39,414 nt of DNA from UBA7887 sp964408735 (GCA_964408735.1 CAYPAX010000033.1:1-39414); one strand, 5' to 3'. Numbered from the stretch's first letter, positions 1-8,493 are shown. Translations and numbers: made by a program. The notes: generated from the sequence alone by a model not told the origin.

Positions 1-606
1 CAGGACGAGGGGGTCGACGTGGCGCTGGCCTTTTTTGGCGTTCAGATGCTCAACGCGGACGAGTTGGTACAGGAGCTGGTCGAGGCGAATGCCCTGAACG
101 ACAAGCCTTTGCTGGTCGGTTGGATGCTTGGCGCCAGCGAGGTGCCGGCCAGGCTGCGTGCCGCCGGCATCGCCTGTTTCGAAGACCCCTTGGCGGCGAT
201 AACGGCGGCAAGCGCGCTCGCCCGGCAGGGGCAGTTTCTGGAAATCCCGTCTGTCGATCGCAAGCCTGAGCCGATGGATGTGACAGCGGAAGTATCAGAG
301 AGCTCCCTCCGCGAAATGCTTGGCTTGGCGGCCGACCATGCCGATTACGCGCTGGGATTCGAGCGTAATGGCGTGTTCGGTGCCGTAATTTGGCTGGCGA
401 CGACCTCGGACGGCAGCCGTGCTTTGAAAGTGGCGCCTTTGTCACAGCACGATGCGGAAAGTCTGGCGCCAGAAAGCTCTCTGGTAGAAGTCTTGCTGAC
501 GCTATCGGATTTGGCGTCAGCCCGACCCGACATCGCGGCGCTCACGATCGATCCTACTCACTTCGAGCTGGTGCCTAGCGGCGACGCGCCAGAAACTCAC
601 CCATGA
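1..606 (+). CDS. Acyl-CoA synthetase (ADP-forming) family, 3' part, eroded ATP-grasp
   Basis: The reading frame is open from base 1, so the gene runs off the left edge and only its last 201 codons are seen. The first ~85 residues resemble the end of the second flavodoxin-like domain of NDP-forming acetyl/acyl-CoA ligases (KPLLVGWMLG, then an AAGIACFEDP segment). The last ~90 residues resemble the second half of an ATP-grasp_5 domain (a DYALGFERNGVFGAVIW-type strand, then LSDLASARPDIAALTIDP). The ATP-grasp N-lobe that normally lies between them, roughly 100 residues, is missing. The usual D-I-N-P metal-binding segment reads T-I-D-P-T-H. These enzymes make acyl-CoA from acid, CoA and ATP, but this copy may be inactive. 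Its end overlaps the convergent enoyl-CoA hydratase gene by 32 bases. Family call is fairly sure; activity is doubtful. Confidence 0.7.
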   Translation, partial: QDEGVDVALAFFGVQMLNADELVQELVEANALNDKPLLVGWMLGASEVPARLRAAGIACFEDPLAAITAASALARQGQFLEIPSVDRKPEPMDVTAEVSESSLREMLGLAADHADYALGFERNGVFGAVIWLATTSDGSRALKVAPLSQHDAESLAPESSLVEVLLTLSDLASARPDIAALTIDPTHFELVPSGDAPETHP

Positions 607-1327
607 TCTTTTGCGGCTCGCCGCTCTGGTAGGCTGCGCGCTGGAGGCGGCCGGCAGCGGCGAAGGTTTCATCGAAGCCTGCCTGGGTCATTTCACGCAG
701 GCGCTGTTTGCTGAGGCGGAAAGCGTTGGCTGGCCGCTGCAGCAGGTCGCGCACCGCCGCTATCGCCTCATCGATGACCGCATCGGCCTCCACCAGCCGT
801 GTCAGCATGCCGATCGCCAGTGCCTCGTCGGCGTCGACCAGGCGCCCGCTCAGGGCCAGGTCCGTGGTGCGCGCATGCCCGAGGGTGAGGCTCAGCAGGT
901 GGACGCCGATGACGCTTGCCAGGCCGACGCGGATTTCCGGCTGGCCGATGCGCACACCGGCGTGTCCGATGCGCATGTCGCAGAGCAGGGCGACCTGCAT
1001 GCCGGCCCCGGCGGCGGTGCCGTTCACTGCCGCGACGCAGGGTTTGTCCAGGTCACGGATCGCCGACAGAAATCGTCTGAGATCCTCTACCCATAGCTCG
1101 GCATTGGCGGGGTCGAAGGCCTGGGATTCCTCGAGATCCTGGCCGGCGCAAAAGGCGTCGCCCTTGCCCGTGATGACGACACCGGCGATGGCGGGGTCTT
1201 CGTTGGCCGCAGTCAGGGTCGCGGCCAGCTCGGCACGGGTCGCCGTGTCGACCGCGTTTCGCTTGTGGGGCCGGTTGAAGGCGACAATGCGGATATCGTT
1301 GCGATCTTCTAATATAAGGTTATTCAT
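575..1327 (-). CDS. Enoyl-CoA hydratase/isomerase family protein
   Basis: A 250-residue protein of the usual crotonase length. It has the CoA-binding and oxyanion-hole segments FCAGQDLEE and NGTAAGAGMQVALLCDMRI, followed by IGQPEIRVGL with the Glu expected near the active site. Crotonases hydrate or isomerise acyl-CoA thioesters in the cytoplasm; the substrate cannot be read from sequence. The ATG at 1327 is supported by GGAGA about 8 bases upstream (ATGGAGAAAATCTC). The gene is divergent from the Sel1 gene across about 100 bases and convergent with the acyl-CoA ligase. A second, only distantly similar crotonase lies at 4975-5748, which points to a local acyl-CoA degradation theme. Confidence 0.88.
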   Translation of the reverse strand: MNNLILEDRNDIRIVAFNRPHKRNAVDTATRAELAATLTAANEDPAIAGVVITGKGDAFCAGQDLEESQAFDPANAELWVEDLRRFLSAIRDLDKPCVAAVNGTAAGAGMQVALLCDMRIGHAGVRIGQPEIRVGLASVIGVHLLSLTLGHARTTDLALSGRLVDADEALAIGMLTRLVEADAVIDEAIAAVRDLLQRPANAFRLSKQRLREMTQAGFDETFAAAGRLQRAAYQSGEPQKIMGEFLARRR

Positions 1328-1431
1328 GAGATTTTCTCCATAAATATCAGTTTTCCAGAGAAATTACGCTTGTTCAAACATGTGATTTGTCAAGGGTGAT
1401 CGCGCTGGCGCAAGCCTTTATAGTCTGGACC

Positions 1432-2250
1432 ATGAATCAGCTTCAACGAACACTCGTGGCGATCTCGTTCGTCATGTCATTGGCACCGACAGGTGCCGCC
1501 GCGGACAACGCGGCGGCGGAAGCGGCCTACGACCGGGGCGAGCCGGCGGAGGCCATGGTGCTTTGGCTGGCCGGTGCCGAAGAGGGGGACGCGGCGGCGC
1601 AGTACAATGTTGCGACCTTGCTGCGCCTAGGCGAAGGCGTGGAGCGCGATGTCGCCGCCGCTGCCAGGTGGTATGAGCGCGCAGCCGTGCAGGGCCATCG
1701 CCATGCTCAGGTCAACCTCGGTCGGCTCTACCTCGATGGCGAAGGGCTGAAACGCGATCCCGGGCGCGCCTTCCACTGGTTCGAGGAGGCCGCAGACGCG
1801 AATTTCCCGCCGGCGCAGTATTACCTGGCGGGCCTGTATGAAACCGGTGCCGGCGTGCTGCCCGATATCGAGCATGCGAAAGCGCTGTACGAGGCTGCAG
1901 GCGAGGCCGGATTGGGCGCCGCCGCATATCGGCTTTCGCGCTTGTATGGCCAGGGCGAGATGGCTGAGCGCAACCCGCGCCTGGCGCGCAAATGGCTGGT
2001 CCGAGGCGCCGTGGCGGGTTATCCGCGGGCCCAGATGGGCTTGGCCAAGCTTTATCGCGACGGCGAGGGCGAAGGCCCGAACCTGGTGCTGGCCTATTTC
2101 TGGACCATGAAGGCGGAGCGCGGCGGAATCGCGCAGGCGGCTGACATCCGGCGCGAAATTGGCGAGCGGATGACGCCTGAGCAAAAGCGCGAGCTCAGAG
2201 AACTGGTCCGCGAGGCGGTGGACAGGCCGGCGCTGGCCCTCGACGAGTGA
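1432..2250 (+). CDS. Secreted Sel1-repeat (SLR/TPR-like) protein
   Basis: A 272-residue protein with an N-terminal signal peptide (ISFVMSLAPTGAAA). About five or six Sel1-like repeats follow, each with the A-x-x-x-L-x-x-L-Y-x-x-G-x-G pattern, e.g. NLGRLYLDGEGLKRD, YLAGLYETGAGVLPD and GLAKLYRDGEGEGPN. SLR proteins are helical scaffolds for protein-protein contacts, often periplasmic. I chose the ATG at 1432 because it gives a proper signal peptide; an in-frame TTG at 1387 would put 15 non-signal residues in front. The stop overlaps the next start (GTGA), so the catabolic set downstream may be co-transcribed with it, although the function looks unrelated. Confidence 0.85.
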   Translation: MNQLQRTLVAISFVMSLAPTGAAADNAAAEAAYDRGEPAEAMVLWLAGAEEGDAAAQYNVATLLRLGEGVERDVAAAARWYERAAVQGHRHAQVNLGRLYLDGEGLKRDPGRAFHWFEEAADANFPPAQYYLAGLYETGAGVLPDIEHAKALYEAAGEAGLGAAAYRLSRLYGQGEMAERNPRLARKWLVRGAVAGYPRAQMGLAKLYRDGEGEGPNLVLAYFWTMKAERGGIAQAADIRREIGERMTPEQKRELRELVREAVDRPALALDE

Positions 2251-2942
2251 GGCCGCAGCGGGTGGATTTCATTTTCATGCTGACCCGTCACGACCGCACC
2301 GTCGAGGACTGTCTTGCGGTCATGGAGTCGGTCGCGCCGATCGGCCTGAAGCATGTCGGATTCAAGGATGTTGGCGTCGATCGCCACGTGCTGGGTGCCT
2401 TGGTCGAGCGCATTCGGGCGGCCGGCGCGGCGAGCTATTTGGAGTTGGTCAGCACGGATGACGCAGCGTGTGTTGAGGCGGCGGCATGGGCGCGGGACAC
2501 CGGTGTGACTTGTGTGCTTGGTGGCATGACCGCGGATGCGATAGCTGCTACCGTGCGAGGTAGCGAAACGGAATACTACCCTTTTGTCGGCCGGCCCCAG
2601 GGCCACCCGACACGGCTTGCCGGGAGCGTGGATGAGGTCGTAGCCGATTGCCGTGGGCAAAGCGCTGCAGGCCACCCTGGTGTCGACCTGCTGGCCTATC
2701 GCGCTGTCGATGCGGAGCCGCTTGCCTTGGTGCGGGGCGCGCGAGAGGCGACTGACGGCAGAATCATCGTTGCGGGCGACGTCAATTCACCACAGCGTAT
2801 TGCTGACATTGCCGAAGCCGGTGCTGACGCCTTCACCATAGGGACAGCGGCGTTCGACGGCTCGTTCTCGCCGCACAAGGGGGCGCTGACCTCCCAGCTG
2901 CAAGATATCGTCAGCGCCTGTCGCCAAGAGGAGCCTGCATGA
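2247..2942 (+). CDS. TIM-barrel protein of unknown function
   Basis: A 231-residue protein with alternating strands and helices typical of a (beta/alpha)8 barrel. It opens with VDFIFMLTRHD. It has a central HVGFKDVGV strand, and its late strands IIVAGDVNS and ADAFTIGTAAFDG resemble the phosphate-binding end of ribulose-phosphate-binding or HisA/HisF-like barrels. No specific catalytic set was recognised. The GTG at 2247 overlaps the Sel1 stop; a GTG at 2262 (before DFIFML) is an alternative start. Its stop overlaps the next start (ATGA), coupling it to the SDR. It is probably an aldolase, epimerase or isomerase in the same pathway; that is inference from fold and context only. Confidence 0.6.
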   Translation: MRPQRVDFIFMLTRHDRTVEDCLAVMESVAPIGLKHVGFKDVGVDRHVLGALVERIRAAGAASYLELVSTDDAACVEAAAWARDTGVTCVLGGMTADAIAATVRGSETEYYPFVGRPQGHPTRLAGSVDEVVADCRGQSAAGHPGVDLLAYRAVDAEPLALVRGAREATDGRIIVAGDVNSPQRIADIAEAGADAFTIGTAAFDGSFSPHKGALTSQLQDIVSACRQEEPA

Positions 2943-3703
2943 GTCAATTTGATCTGACCGGAAAGGTTGCGCTGGTAACCGGTGGCAATGGCGGCATCGG
3001 CCTGGGCATGGCGCGCGGTCTGGGGGAGGCCGGCGCGGCGATATTGGTCGTCGGCCGCAATGGCGAAAAGAACGATGCTGCCGTGGCGGCATTGGTAGAG
3101 GCAGGCGTGGATGCCGCGGCATCGACTACCGACGTCACCGACGAGGGCGCGGTCGTCGCAATGGTCGATGGCGCGATCGCTCGCTGGGATCGACTCGATA
3201 TACTGGTCAACAATGCCGGCATCAACATTCGCAAGGAGCCGCAGGATTTGGCCTTGGCCGAGTGGCGCGCGGTCATCGATACCAATCTGACGTCGGTCTT
3301 CATCTGCTGCCAGGCCGTCTATCCGCACATGCTCGCGGGCGGTGGTGGCAAGATCATCAATATCGGCTCGATGATGTCCATATTCGGTGCTGCATTCACA
3401 CCGGCCTATGCCAGCAGCAAAGGCGGTATCGTGCAGCTGACCAAGGCGACGGCGACCGCCTGGGCGAAGGACAATATCCAGGTCAATGCGGTGCTTCCCG
3501 GCTGGATCGACACGGATATGACGCGGCGCGGGCGGCGCGAGATCGAGGGACTGCACGAAAAGGTTCTGGCGCGCACCCCGGCGGCACGCTGGGGCGACGC
3601 GAGGGATATGGCGGGCATCGCGGTTTTTCTCTCGGCGCCTGCGTCGGATTTCGTTACGGGCACGGCAATTCCCGTAGATGGCGGCTTTTCCGTACAGGGA
3701 TAG
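2939..3703 (+). CDS. SDR-family oxidoreductase
   Basis: A 254-residue classical short-chain dehydrogenase. It has TGGNGGIG at 14-21 (dinucleotide binding), NNAG at 91-94, catalytic Ser144, and Tyr157-x-x-x-Lys161 in YASSK. It ends with the usual VDGGF segment. Overall it resembles the gluconate 5-dehydrogenase or KduD-like group, which oxidises sugar-acid or polyol hydroxyls with NAD(P); the substrate cannot be assigned. The start overlaps the stop of the TIM-barrel gene by 4 bases, and the dioxygenase gene begins 5 bases after its stop. The five genes 2247-5748 therefore look like one transcription unit. Confidence 0.88.
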   Translation: MSQFDLTGKVALVTGGNGGIGLGMARGLGEAGAAILVVGRNGEKNDAAVAALVEAGVDAAASTTDVTDEGAVVAMVDGAIARWDRLDILVNNAGINIRKEPQDLALAEWRAVIDTNLTSVFICCQAVYPHMLAGGGGKIINIGSMMSIFGAAFTPAYASSKGGIVQLTKATATAWAKDNIQVNAVLPGWIDTDMTRRGRREIEGLHEKVLARTPAARWGDARDMAGIAVFLSAPASDFVTGTAIPVDGGFSVQG

Positions 3704-3708
3704 AAACC

Positions 3709-4545
3709 ATGACCTTGGCGATAACACCATTGGGAGAGGGGCTCGGCGCGGTCGCGACAGGCGTCGATATGCGCACGCCTGGGACAGAGGACGCGGCAAC
3801 GCTCATGGCGGCGCTCGACGAACACATCGTGCTCTGTATTCGCGAGCAAAGCTTCAGCCCTGCGGAGTTTCTTGCCGCAGCGGCTCTGCTCGGTCGCCCG
3901 ATCCCACAGATCAACGGCTACAACACGCTTAGCGACTTCCCGGAGATCGGCATCATTTCCAGTGACATCACCGATGTCTATGGCAGTGGCGAGCCACGCA
4001 TTCAGGGGCTGACCTGGCACACGGATCACTCCTTTATTGCCCATCCGCCACGGGCGACGATCCTCTATGGTATCGATATTCCGGCGACCGGCGGGGATAC
4101 CAGCTTTTGTAATATGCGCGCGGCATATGTGGCCTTAGCAGCCGATATAAAAGCGCGCATCGATGGCCTTGAGGCAGTGCATTGTTATCAGAGCAGCCGC
4201 TCGCCCGTGCCTATGCTGACGCGCACCGACGAAGAAATGGGAAAGACCCCTGATGTCGTTCATCCGCTGGTGCTCAGCCATCCGCGAACGGGTGCCAAGG
4301 CGCTGTATATGAGCACGACCCGCCTTGAACGCATCGAAGGGTTGGCGCGTGACGAGAGCGACCTGCTGATCGACGAGCTTTTCGCGCACGCCACGCAACC
4401 TCGCTTTCAGTACCATCACAAATGGCGCGCCGGAGACATGGTGATCTGGGACAATCTTTGTTCCATGCACCATGCCAATGGTGGCCTTCCTGCGGGTGCG
4501 AAACGCTATCTCCATCGCGCACTCTTGGCGAACGAAACAACATAA
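3709..4545 (+). CDS. TauD/TfdA-family Fe(II)/2-oxoglutarate dioxygenase
   Basis: A 278-residue protein starting at the ATG after GATAGAAACC. The 2-His-1-carboxylate iron site is visible: His104-x-Asp106 in LTWHTDHSF and the distal His in SMHHANG (about 254-255). The 2-oxoglutarate-binding Arg lies in RYLHR (266-270). Family members hydroxylate substrates such as taurine, 2,4-D, sulfate esters or carnitine precursors, using O2 and 2-oxoglutarate. Here the neighbours are an SDR, an OsmC protein and an enoyl-CoA hydratase, so an organic-acid or CoA-linked catabolic pathway is likely. The frame stays open far upstream of this ATG inside the SDR gene; that extension is a shadow. Confidence 0.88.
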   Translation: MTLAITPLGEGLGAVATGVDMRTPGTEDAATLMAALDEHIVLCIREQSFSPAEFLAAAALLGRPIPQINGYNTLSDFPEIGIISSDITDVYGSGEPRIQGLTWHTDHSFIAHPPRATILYGIDIPATGGDTSFCNMRAAYVALAADIKARIDGLEAVHCYQSSRSPVPMLTRTDEEMGKTPDVVHPLVLSHPRTGAKALYMSTTRLERIEGLARDESDLLIDELFAHATQPRFQYHHKWRAGDMVIWDNLCSMHHANGGLPAGAKRYLHRALLANETT

Positions 4546-4555
4546 TGAGAGGGCT

Positions 4556-4978
4556 ATGAAAGCACGAGTGACCTGGGTGGAAGGGCGGACTTTTGCTGGC
4601 ATTTCGGGCAGCGGACATGGGCTGCTGCTGGGCGCCCGCCACAACGACCAACCGGCGCCGGGACCAAGCCCGATGGAACTGGTTCTGCTCGGTACCGGTG
4701 GCTGCGCCGCCTTCGATGTGGTGCACATCCTGGAGCGCGGGCGGGAAGCGATAACGGATTGCGAGGTCGAGCTTGATGCCGAGCGTGCCGACGGCGATCC
4801 GGCAGTCTTCACGCGCATCCATATGCGCTTTGTCGTGCATGGCCATGATTTGAATCCGGAAAAGGTGGAGCGCGCGGTCGCGCTTTCGGCCGAGAAATAC
4901 TGTTCGGCATCTGCCATGCTCGCCAAGACGGCAAAAATGACGCGAGAAGTCGAGATCCGCGAAGAGGCATTGGCGTGA
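4556..4978 (+). CDS. OsmC-family protein (YhfA-like)
   Basis: A 140-residue OsmC-fold protein. Both conserved cysteines are present, one in GTGGCAAFDVVHIL and one in EKYCSAS, as in the Ohr/OsmC/YhfA superfamily. OsmC and Ohr reduce organic hydroperoxides; the YhfA branch has no firmly known substrate. I chose the ATG at 4556 because GAGAGGG sits directly upstream and the product begins at the normal family N-terminus. The gene lies 10 bases after the dioxygenase and overlaps the next start (GTGA). It may protect the pathway from peroxide by-products of the dioxygenase, which is inference. Confidence 0.85.
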   Translation: MKARVTWVEGRTFAGISGSGHGLLLGARHNDQPAPGPSPMELVLLGTGGCAAFDVVHILERGREAITDCEVELDAERADGDPAVFTRIHMRFVVHGHDLNPEKVERAVALSAEKYCSASAMLAKTAKMTREVEIREEALA

Positions 4979-5748
4979 GCGAACAGGCGGCCGTCACGAC
5001 AAACTGGATGTCGCGAGCGGATGGCGCGCGCATCGCCTGGGTTGTCGTCGACAATCAGGCCAAGTTGAACATCCTCGATTCCCGTCTCTGCGCGGCGTTG
5101 CGGGATGCGCTGACGACGCTCGCCGACGATGCGAAGCTCCGTGCCGTGGTGCTGACCGGTGCCGGCGAGCGCGCCTTTATCGGCGGCGCTGATATTCGCG
5201 AGATGGCGGAACTGACCCCGGACACTGCCCGTGCTTTCATTACCGGCTTGCACGAGGTATGCGCTGCCTTGATGGCGCTACCGGTGCCGGTCATCGCGCG
5301 CATCCGCGGCTATTGTCTCGGCGGCGGCCTTGAGGTGGCGGCGGCTTGCGATATGAGGGTTGCCGACGACAGCGGCAGTTTTGGTATGCCGGAAGTCCGC
5401 GTCGGTATCCCGTCCGTCATAGAGGCTGCCTTGCTTCCGAGGCTGATCGGCTGGGGCAAGACCAGCGAGCTTTTGTTCACCGGTGCCATGTGGGACGCGA
5501 GCGAAGCCTTGTCGGCCGGCTTCCTGCAGCGTCTGGTTGCCGCCAGTGAGTTGGACGGTGCAGTGGATAGCTGGCTCGACGGCATCGTCGCCTCCGGACC
5601 GCAGGCTATCCGTGCCCAGAAGAGGCTCATGCAGAAATGGGCGGCGCTGCCGCTGGACGATGCGATACAGGCGGGGATCGAGGCATTCGCGGCGGCCTAT
5701 GAGTCGGACGAGCCACGGGAACTGATGTCGGCGTTTCTGAGCCGCTGA
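4975..5748 (+). CDS. Enoyl-CoA hydratase/isomerase family protein
   Basis: A 257-residue crotonase. It shows AFIGGADIREM (oxyanion hole and CoA site), RGYCLGGGLEVAAACDMRVA, and FGMPEVRVGIPSVIEA with the Glu and Gly positions expected near the active site. The GTG start at 4975 overlaps the OsmC stop. Likely a hydratase or isomerase acting on an acyl-CoA intermediate of the pathway encoded by 2247-5748; the substrate is unknown. It is clearly not a recent duplicate of the crotonase at 575-1327. Last gene of the operon-like run; the next gene starts about 60 bases downstream with its own ribosome-binding site. Confidence 0.88.
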   Translation: MSEQAAVTTNWMSRADGARIAWVVVDNQAKLNILDSRLCAALRDALTTLADDAKLRAVVLTGAGERAFIGGADIREMAELTPDTARAFITGLHEVCAALMALPVPVIARIRGYCLGGGLEVAAACDMRVADDSGSFGMPEVRVGIPSVIEAALLPRLIGWGKTSELLFTGAMWDASEALSAGFLQRLVAASELDGAVDSWLDGIVASGPQAIRAQKRLMQKWAALPLDDAIQAGIEAFAAAYESDEPRELMSAFLSR

Positions 5749-5810
5749 TCGCATATTGCATCAAAATGGTCTAGCATTCCCCCACGCGCATAATGCAGGG
5801 AGGCAAGGCC

Positions 5811-6827
5811 ATGATCGCCAAGGTGCTGTTGTCCGTCCTAATGCTGGTCGCGCAGGCGGCCATGGTCTCGGCAGGCGGGGGCCGGGCGGCCTTCGACTTT
5901 TCCGAGGCACCGCAGGGTTTCATTCCGCCGCAGCTCCACCCGGCCGGTGCCGAGCTTGTGACCAAGGAACTGGGGCCGGGCGTTTTCGCCCTGATCTCCA
6001 CCAAGCCCGGTGTCGACAATTCCGGTTTTGTCATTGGCGAACGCGGCGTGCTGGTTATCGACGCGCACATAAACGCGGCGATGGCCGGGGTGATACAGGA
6101 TGCCGTGCGGCAGGTGACCGACAAGCCCATCCTCTATCTGGTCAACACCAACTTTCATGGCGACCATACGTTCGGCAACTATGCGTTTCCGGCGGACACG
6201 CTGATCGTTGCCCATCGCAAGACCGCGGCGGCGATGGCGGACCTCGATCATGAGAAGCGCTATCTGCTGGGCGCAGTGCAGGGCGACGAACAGGTCGCCG
6301 CCGATGTCGAGCTGCGCCTGCCTGACATTCTCTATACGCGGCACCTGGAGCTGGACCTCGGCGGACGTATCGTCGAGCTGCATCATTTCGGCCCGGGCAA
6401 CACGGCAGGCGACACTGTCGTTTACGAGCCGGCGACGCGCGTTGCCTGGACGGGCAATTTCGTGGTCGGCGAGGGGACCATCCCGCTGCTCCTGGAGGGG
6501 CGCGCCGGACGCTACGCGCACAGCCTGGCGCGCTTCGCCGAGAAGCTCAACGTGGCGACGATCATACCCGGCCACGGCCGCCCCACGACCGGCGCAATCC
6601 TTGGCCGCTATATGGGCTATCTCGGTGATTTGCAACACAGAGTGGGCGAGGCGGTTGCGGCCGGCCTCAGTCTCGATGCGACATTGGCGGCGGTCCCATT
6701 GGCTGAGGATTATCTGCCGCCGGCCGATGTTCCTCCGGATTCCGTGCCGGCACGAATTCGTGCCCTGTTGATCGGTTTCCACAGAGCCAATGTCTGGCAA
6801 ACCTATCTCGACCACACAGGGTCGTAG
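5811..6827 (+). CDS. Secreted metallo-beta-lactamase-fold protein with Asn-substituted metal site
   Basis: A 338-residue protein with a signal peptide (VLLSVLMLVAQAAMVSAG) and an MBL fold. The zinc motif reads Asn114-x-His116-x-Asp118-His119 (NFHGDH) instead of HxHxDH. The next ligand position, usually GHT, is G-N197-T, and the usual T-G-D reads T-G-N216. The final His255 (PGHGRP) is kept. Three of the classical ligands are thus Asn, so metal binding or chemistry differs from typical MBL hydrolases. The pattern may be a subfamily trait rather than decay, because the frame and fold are intact. I prefer the ATG at 5811, which has AGGGAGG upstream, over the ATG at 5793. Confidence 0.8.
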   Translation: MIAKVLLSVLMLVAQAAMVSAGGGRAAFDFSEAPQGFIPPQLHPAGAELVTKELGPGVFALISTKPGVDNSGFVIGERGVLVIDAHINAAMAGVIQDAVRQVTDKPILYLVNTNFHGDHTFGNYAFPADTLIVAHRKTAAAMADLDHEKRYLLGAVQGDEQVAADVELRLPDILYTRHLELDLGGRIVELHHFGPGNTAGDTVVYEPATRVAWTGNFVVGEGTIPLLLEGRAGRYAHSLARFAEKLNVATIIPGHGRPTTGAILGRYMGYLGDLQHRVGEAVAAGLSLDATLAAVPLAEDYLPPADVPPDSVPARIRALLIGFHRANVWQTYLDHTGS

Positions 6828-7631
6828 TCAGGACCCGCTGCGTGCGGTAAGGCCGCCATCGACCACGATTTCCGTTGCCGTGACGTAGCTTGCCTCGTCG
6901 GAGGCCAGATAGAGCGCTGCATAGGCAACGTCCCAGGCGTCGCCCATGCGTCCCATGGGCGAGGCAGCGTGTCGTCGGGCAAGGATGGCTTCGGTTCCGG
7001 CGGCATCGGTCCGGTCGACCAGGCGGTGGCGCACAAGCGGCGTGTTCATCATGCCCGGCACGACGCAATTGCAGCGGATGCCGCGGTTCGCATATTCGAC
7101 GGCGAGCGCTCGGCTGAACTGGATCAGGCCGGCCTTGGCCGCTTGGTAGGACGCCAGCGGACGATCGACGAACGTCATGCCGGCGACGGAAGCGACATTG
7201 ACGATTGCGCCGCCGCCCTGGGCCACCATGAGGGGCAGGGCGTGCTTGCAGGCGAGAAAAGCCGTGGTGAGGTTGAAGGCGAGATTGGCATTCCAGTCGT
7301 CCTCGGCAATCTCCACAGGGCCGCCGGGGATCGAGCCGCCGACGTTGTTGTGCAGGATGTCGAGCCTGCGGAAACGCTCGGCACAGGCGGTTATCATGTC
7401 GCGAACCTGCACGGTGTCCGTGGCATCGACCGTGTGTGCGACGGCGACACCGCCCTCCTTCTCGATCAAGGCGACGGTCTCGGCAGCGGTCACGGGATCG
7501 ATATCGGCGGCCATCACCTTTGCGCCCTCGCGCGCAAACAGCACGGCGGTGGCCCGCCCGTTGCTCCAGCCCTCGGCAACGGACCCCGCGCCAACCACCA
7601 GTGCCACCTTGTCTTCCAGCCTGCCTGCCAT
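6828..7631 (-). CDS. SDR-family oxidoreductase
   Basis: A 267-residue short-chain dehydrogenase on the minus strand. The cofactor loop is longer than usual (GAGSVAEGWSNG, about 14-25). NNVG lies at 95-98, Ser148 and Tyr162-x-x-x-Lys166 (YQAAK) form the catalytic set, and the protein ends with VDGGLTARSG. Substrate unknown; such enzymes often oxidise hydroxyacyl or cyclic alcohol intermediates. Its stop abuts the stop of the MBL gene (convergent, no spacer). Upstream it is divergent from the gene at 7774. Confidence 0.87.
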   Translation of the reverse strand: MAGRLEDKVALVVGAGSVAEGWSNGRATAVLFAREGAKVMAADIDPVTAAETVALIEKEGGVAVAHTVDATDTVQVRDMITACAERFRRLDILHNNVGGSIPGGPVEIAEDDWNANLAFNLTTAFLACKHALPLMVAQGGGAIVNVASVAGMTFVDRPLASYQAAKAGLIQFSRALAVEYANRGIRCNCVVPGMMNTPLVRHRLVDRTDAAGTEAILARRHAASPMGRMGDAWDVAYAALYLASDEASYVTATEIVVDGGLTARSGS

Positions 7632-7773
7632 GTTGGAATTCCCCTATCCCCCAAGATGCCAACCCTGCATACACCGCCCAAAGCCTACGAGCCAACGCGA
7701 TTTGTGATAGACTTCAATCGACTGCGTTGGGTGAGAGGAGCGGCGTTATCCGCCGTCAGCCTTGGAGGGGAGC

Positions 7774-8493
7774 TTGTTCAAGCTCAGTCACATGACGGAT
7801 TCAGATATCGCCAGCTGCGGCGCGGCACTGAGGCGCAGCGGTGAGGCGGCAGGCAGTATGGAGCAATGCGCCGGGCAGATATCACGCTATCTATATGACA
7901 ATCTGAGCCATGACCGCTACCACGCCAAGGCCTGTGCCCTGGTGCGCTTCTACAAGACCCATGCCTATGGCGGCCTCGATGACGATTCCCGGGCTTTCGC
8001 GAATGAGATTCTCGGCGGTGCGCCCGATGAGGACGACATGCGCTGCCTGACGTTGCTATCGACGGTCGGCGAGAATCCCGACTGGAACGATCGCCGCAAC
8101 TCGCTCGGCCACAAGGCGATACCCTTGCCGAGCGAATCCTTCATGGAACGCATTCCGATGATCTGGCGCATGGTCAGCCAATTGGGCATCAACACGCGCC
8201 AGATCATTCGGCCGGATCCCGTGGAAGCGGCGGAGACATACGATGTGTTTCATGTCGATGACGCTGTTGGAAGCCCCTATATCCCGGCACAGGAGGATTT
8301 CGTCGTGCCATATGGTGTCCGCTCCGTGCTGGGATTTGGTGGGCTGCTGACCTCGGGCGATTTGTTCGTCGTCATATTGTTCGCCAAGGTGCCAGTTTCC
8401 CTGTCGGTGGCGCAGCGTTTTTCACCGCTGGCGCTTGATGTTCGTGCCGCAATCGAGACTTTTGCGGATGGAGCGGTTTTCGCCGAATATTAA
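7774..8493 (+). CDS. Unrecognised cytoplasmic protein
   Basis: About 239 residues, with no signal peptide or membrane segment. I do not recognise the family with confidence. Segments such as ISRYLYDNL, ACALVRFYKTHAY and RSVLGFGGLLTSGDLFVVILFAKV recall N-terminal sensory modules found in some proteobacterial and cyanobacterial signalling proteins, but no output domain follows. The TTG at 7774 has GGAGG 5 bases upstream and is preferred; an ATG at 7792 (MTDSDIASC) is possible but lacks a clear ribosome-binding site. The gene stands alone between a divergent SDR and the FecR-CaiB chimera, which begins 24 bases downstream. Confidence 0.7.
   Translation: MFKLSHMTDSDIASCGAALRRSGEAAGSMEQCAGQISRYLYDNLSHDRYHAKACALVRFYKTHAYGGLDDDSRAFANEILGGAPDEDDMRCLTLLSTVGENPDWNDRRNSLGHKAIPLPSESFMERIPMIWRMVSQLGINTRQIIRPDPVEAAETYDVFHVDDAVGSPYIPAQEDFVVPYGVRSVLGFGGLLTSGDLFVVILFAKVPVSLSVAQRFSPLALDVRAAIETFADGAVFAEY

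Noticed and set aside
1360..1400. Inverted CTTG...CAAG sequence between the divergent crotonase and Sel1 genes, possibly a fatty-acid regulator site
   Set aside because: Arms are only partly complementary and match no operator I know well.
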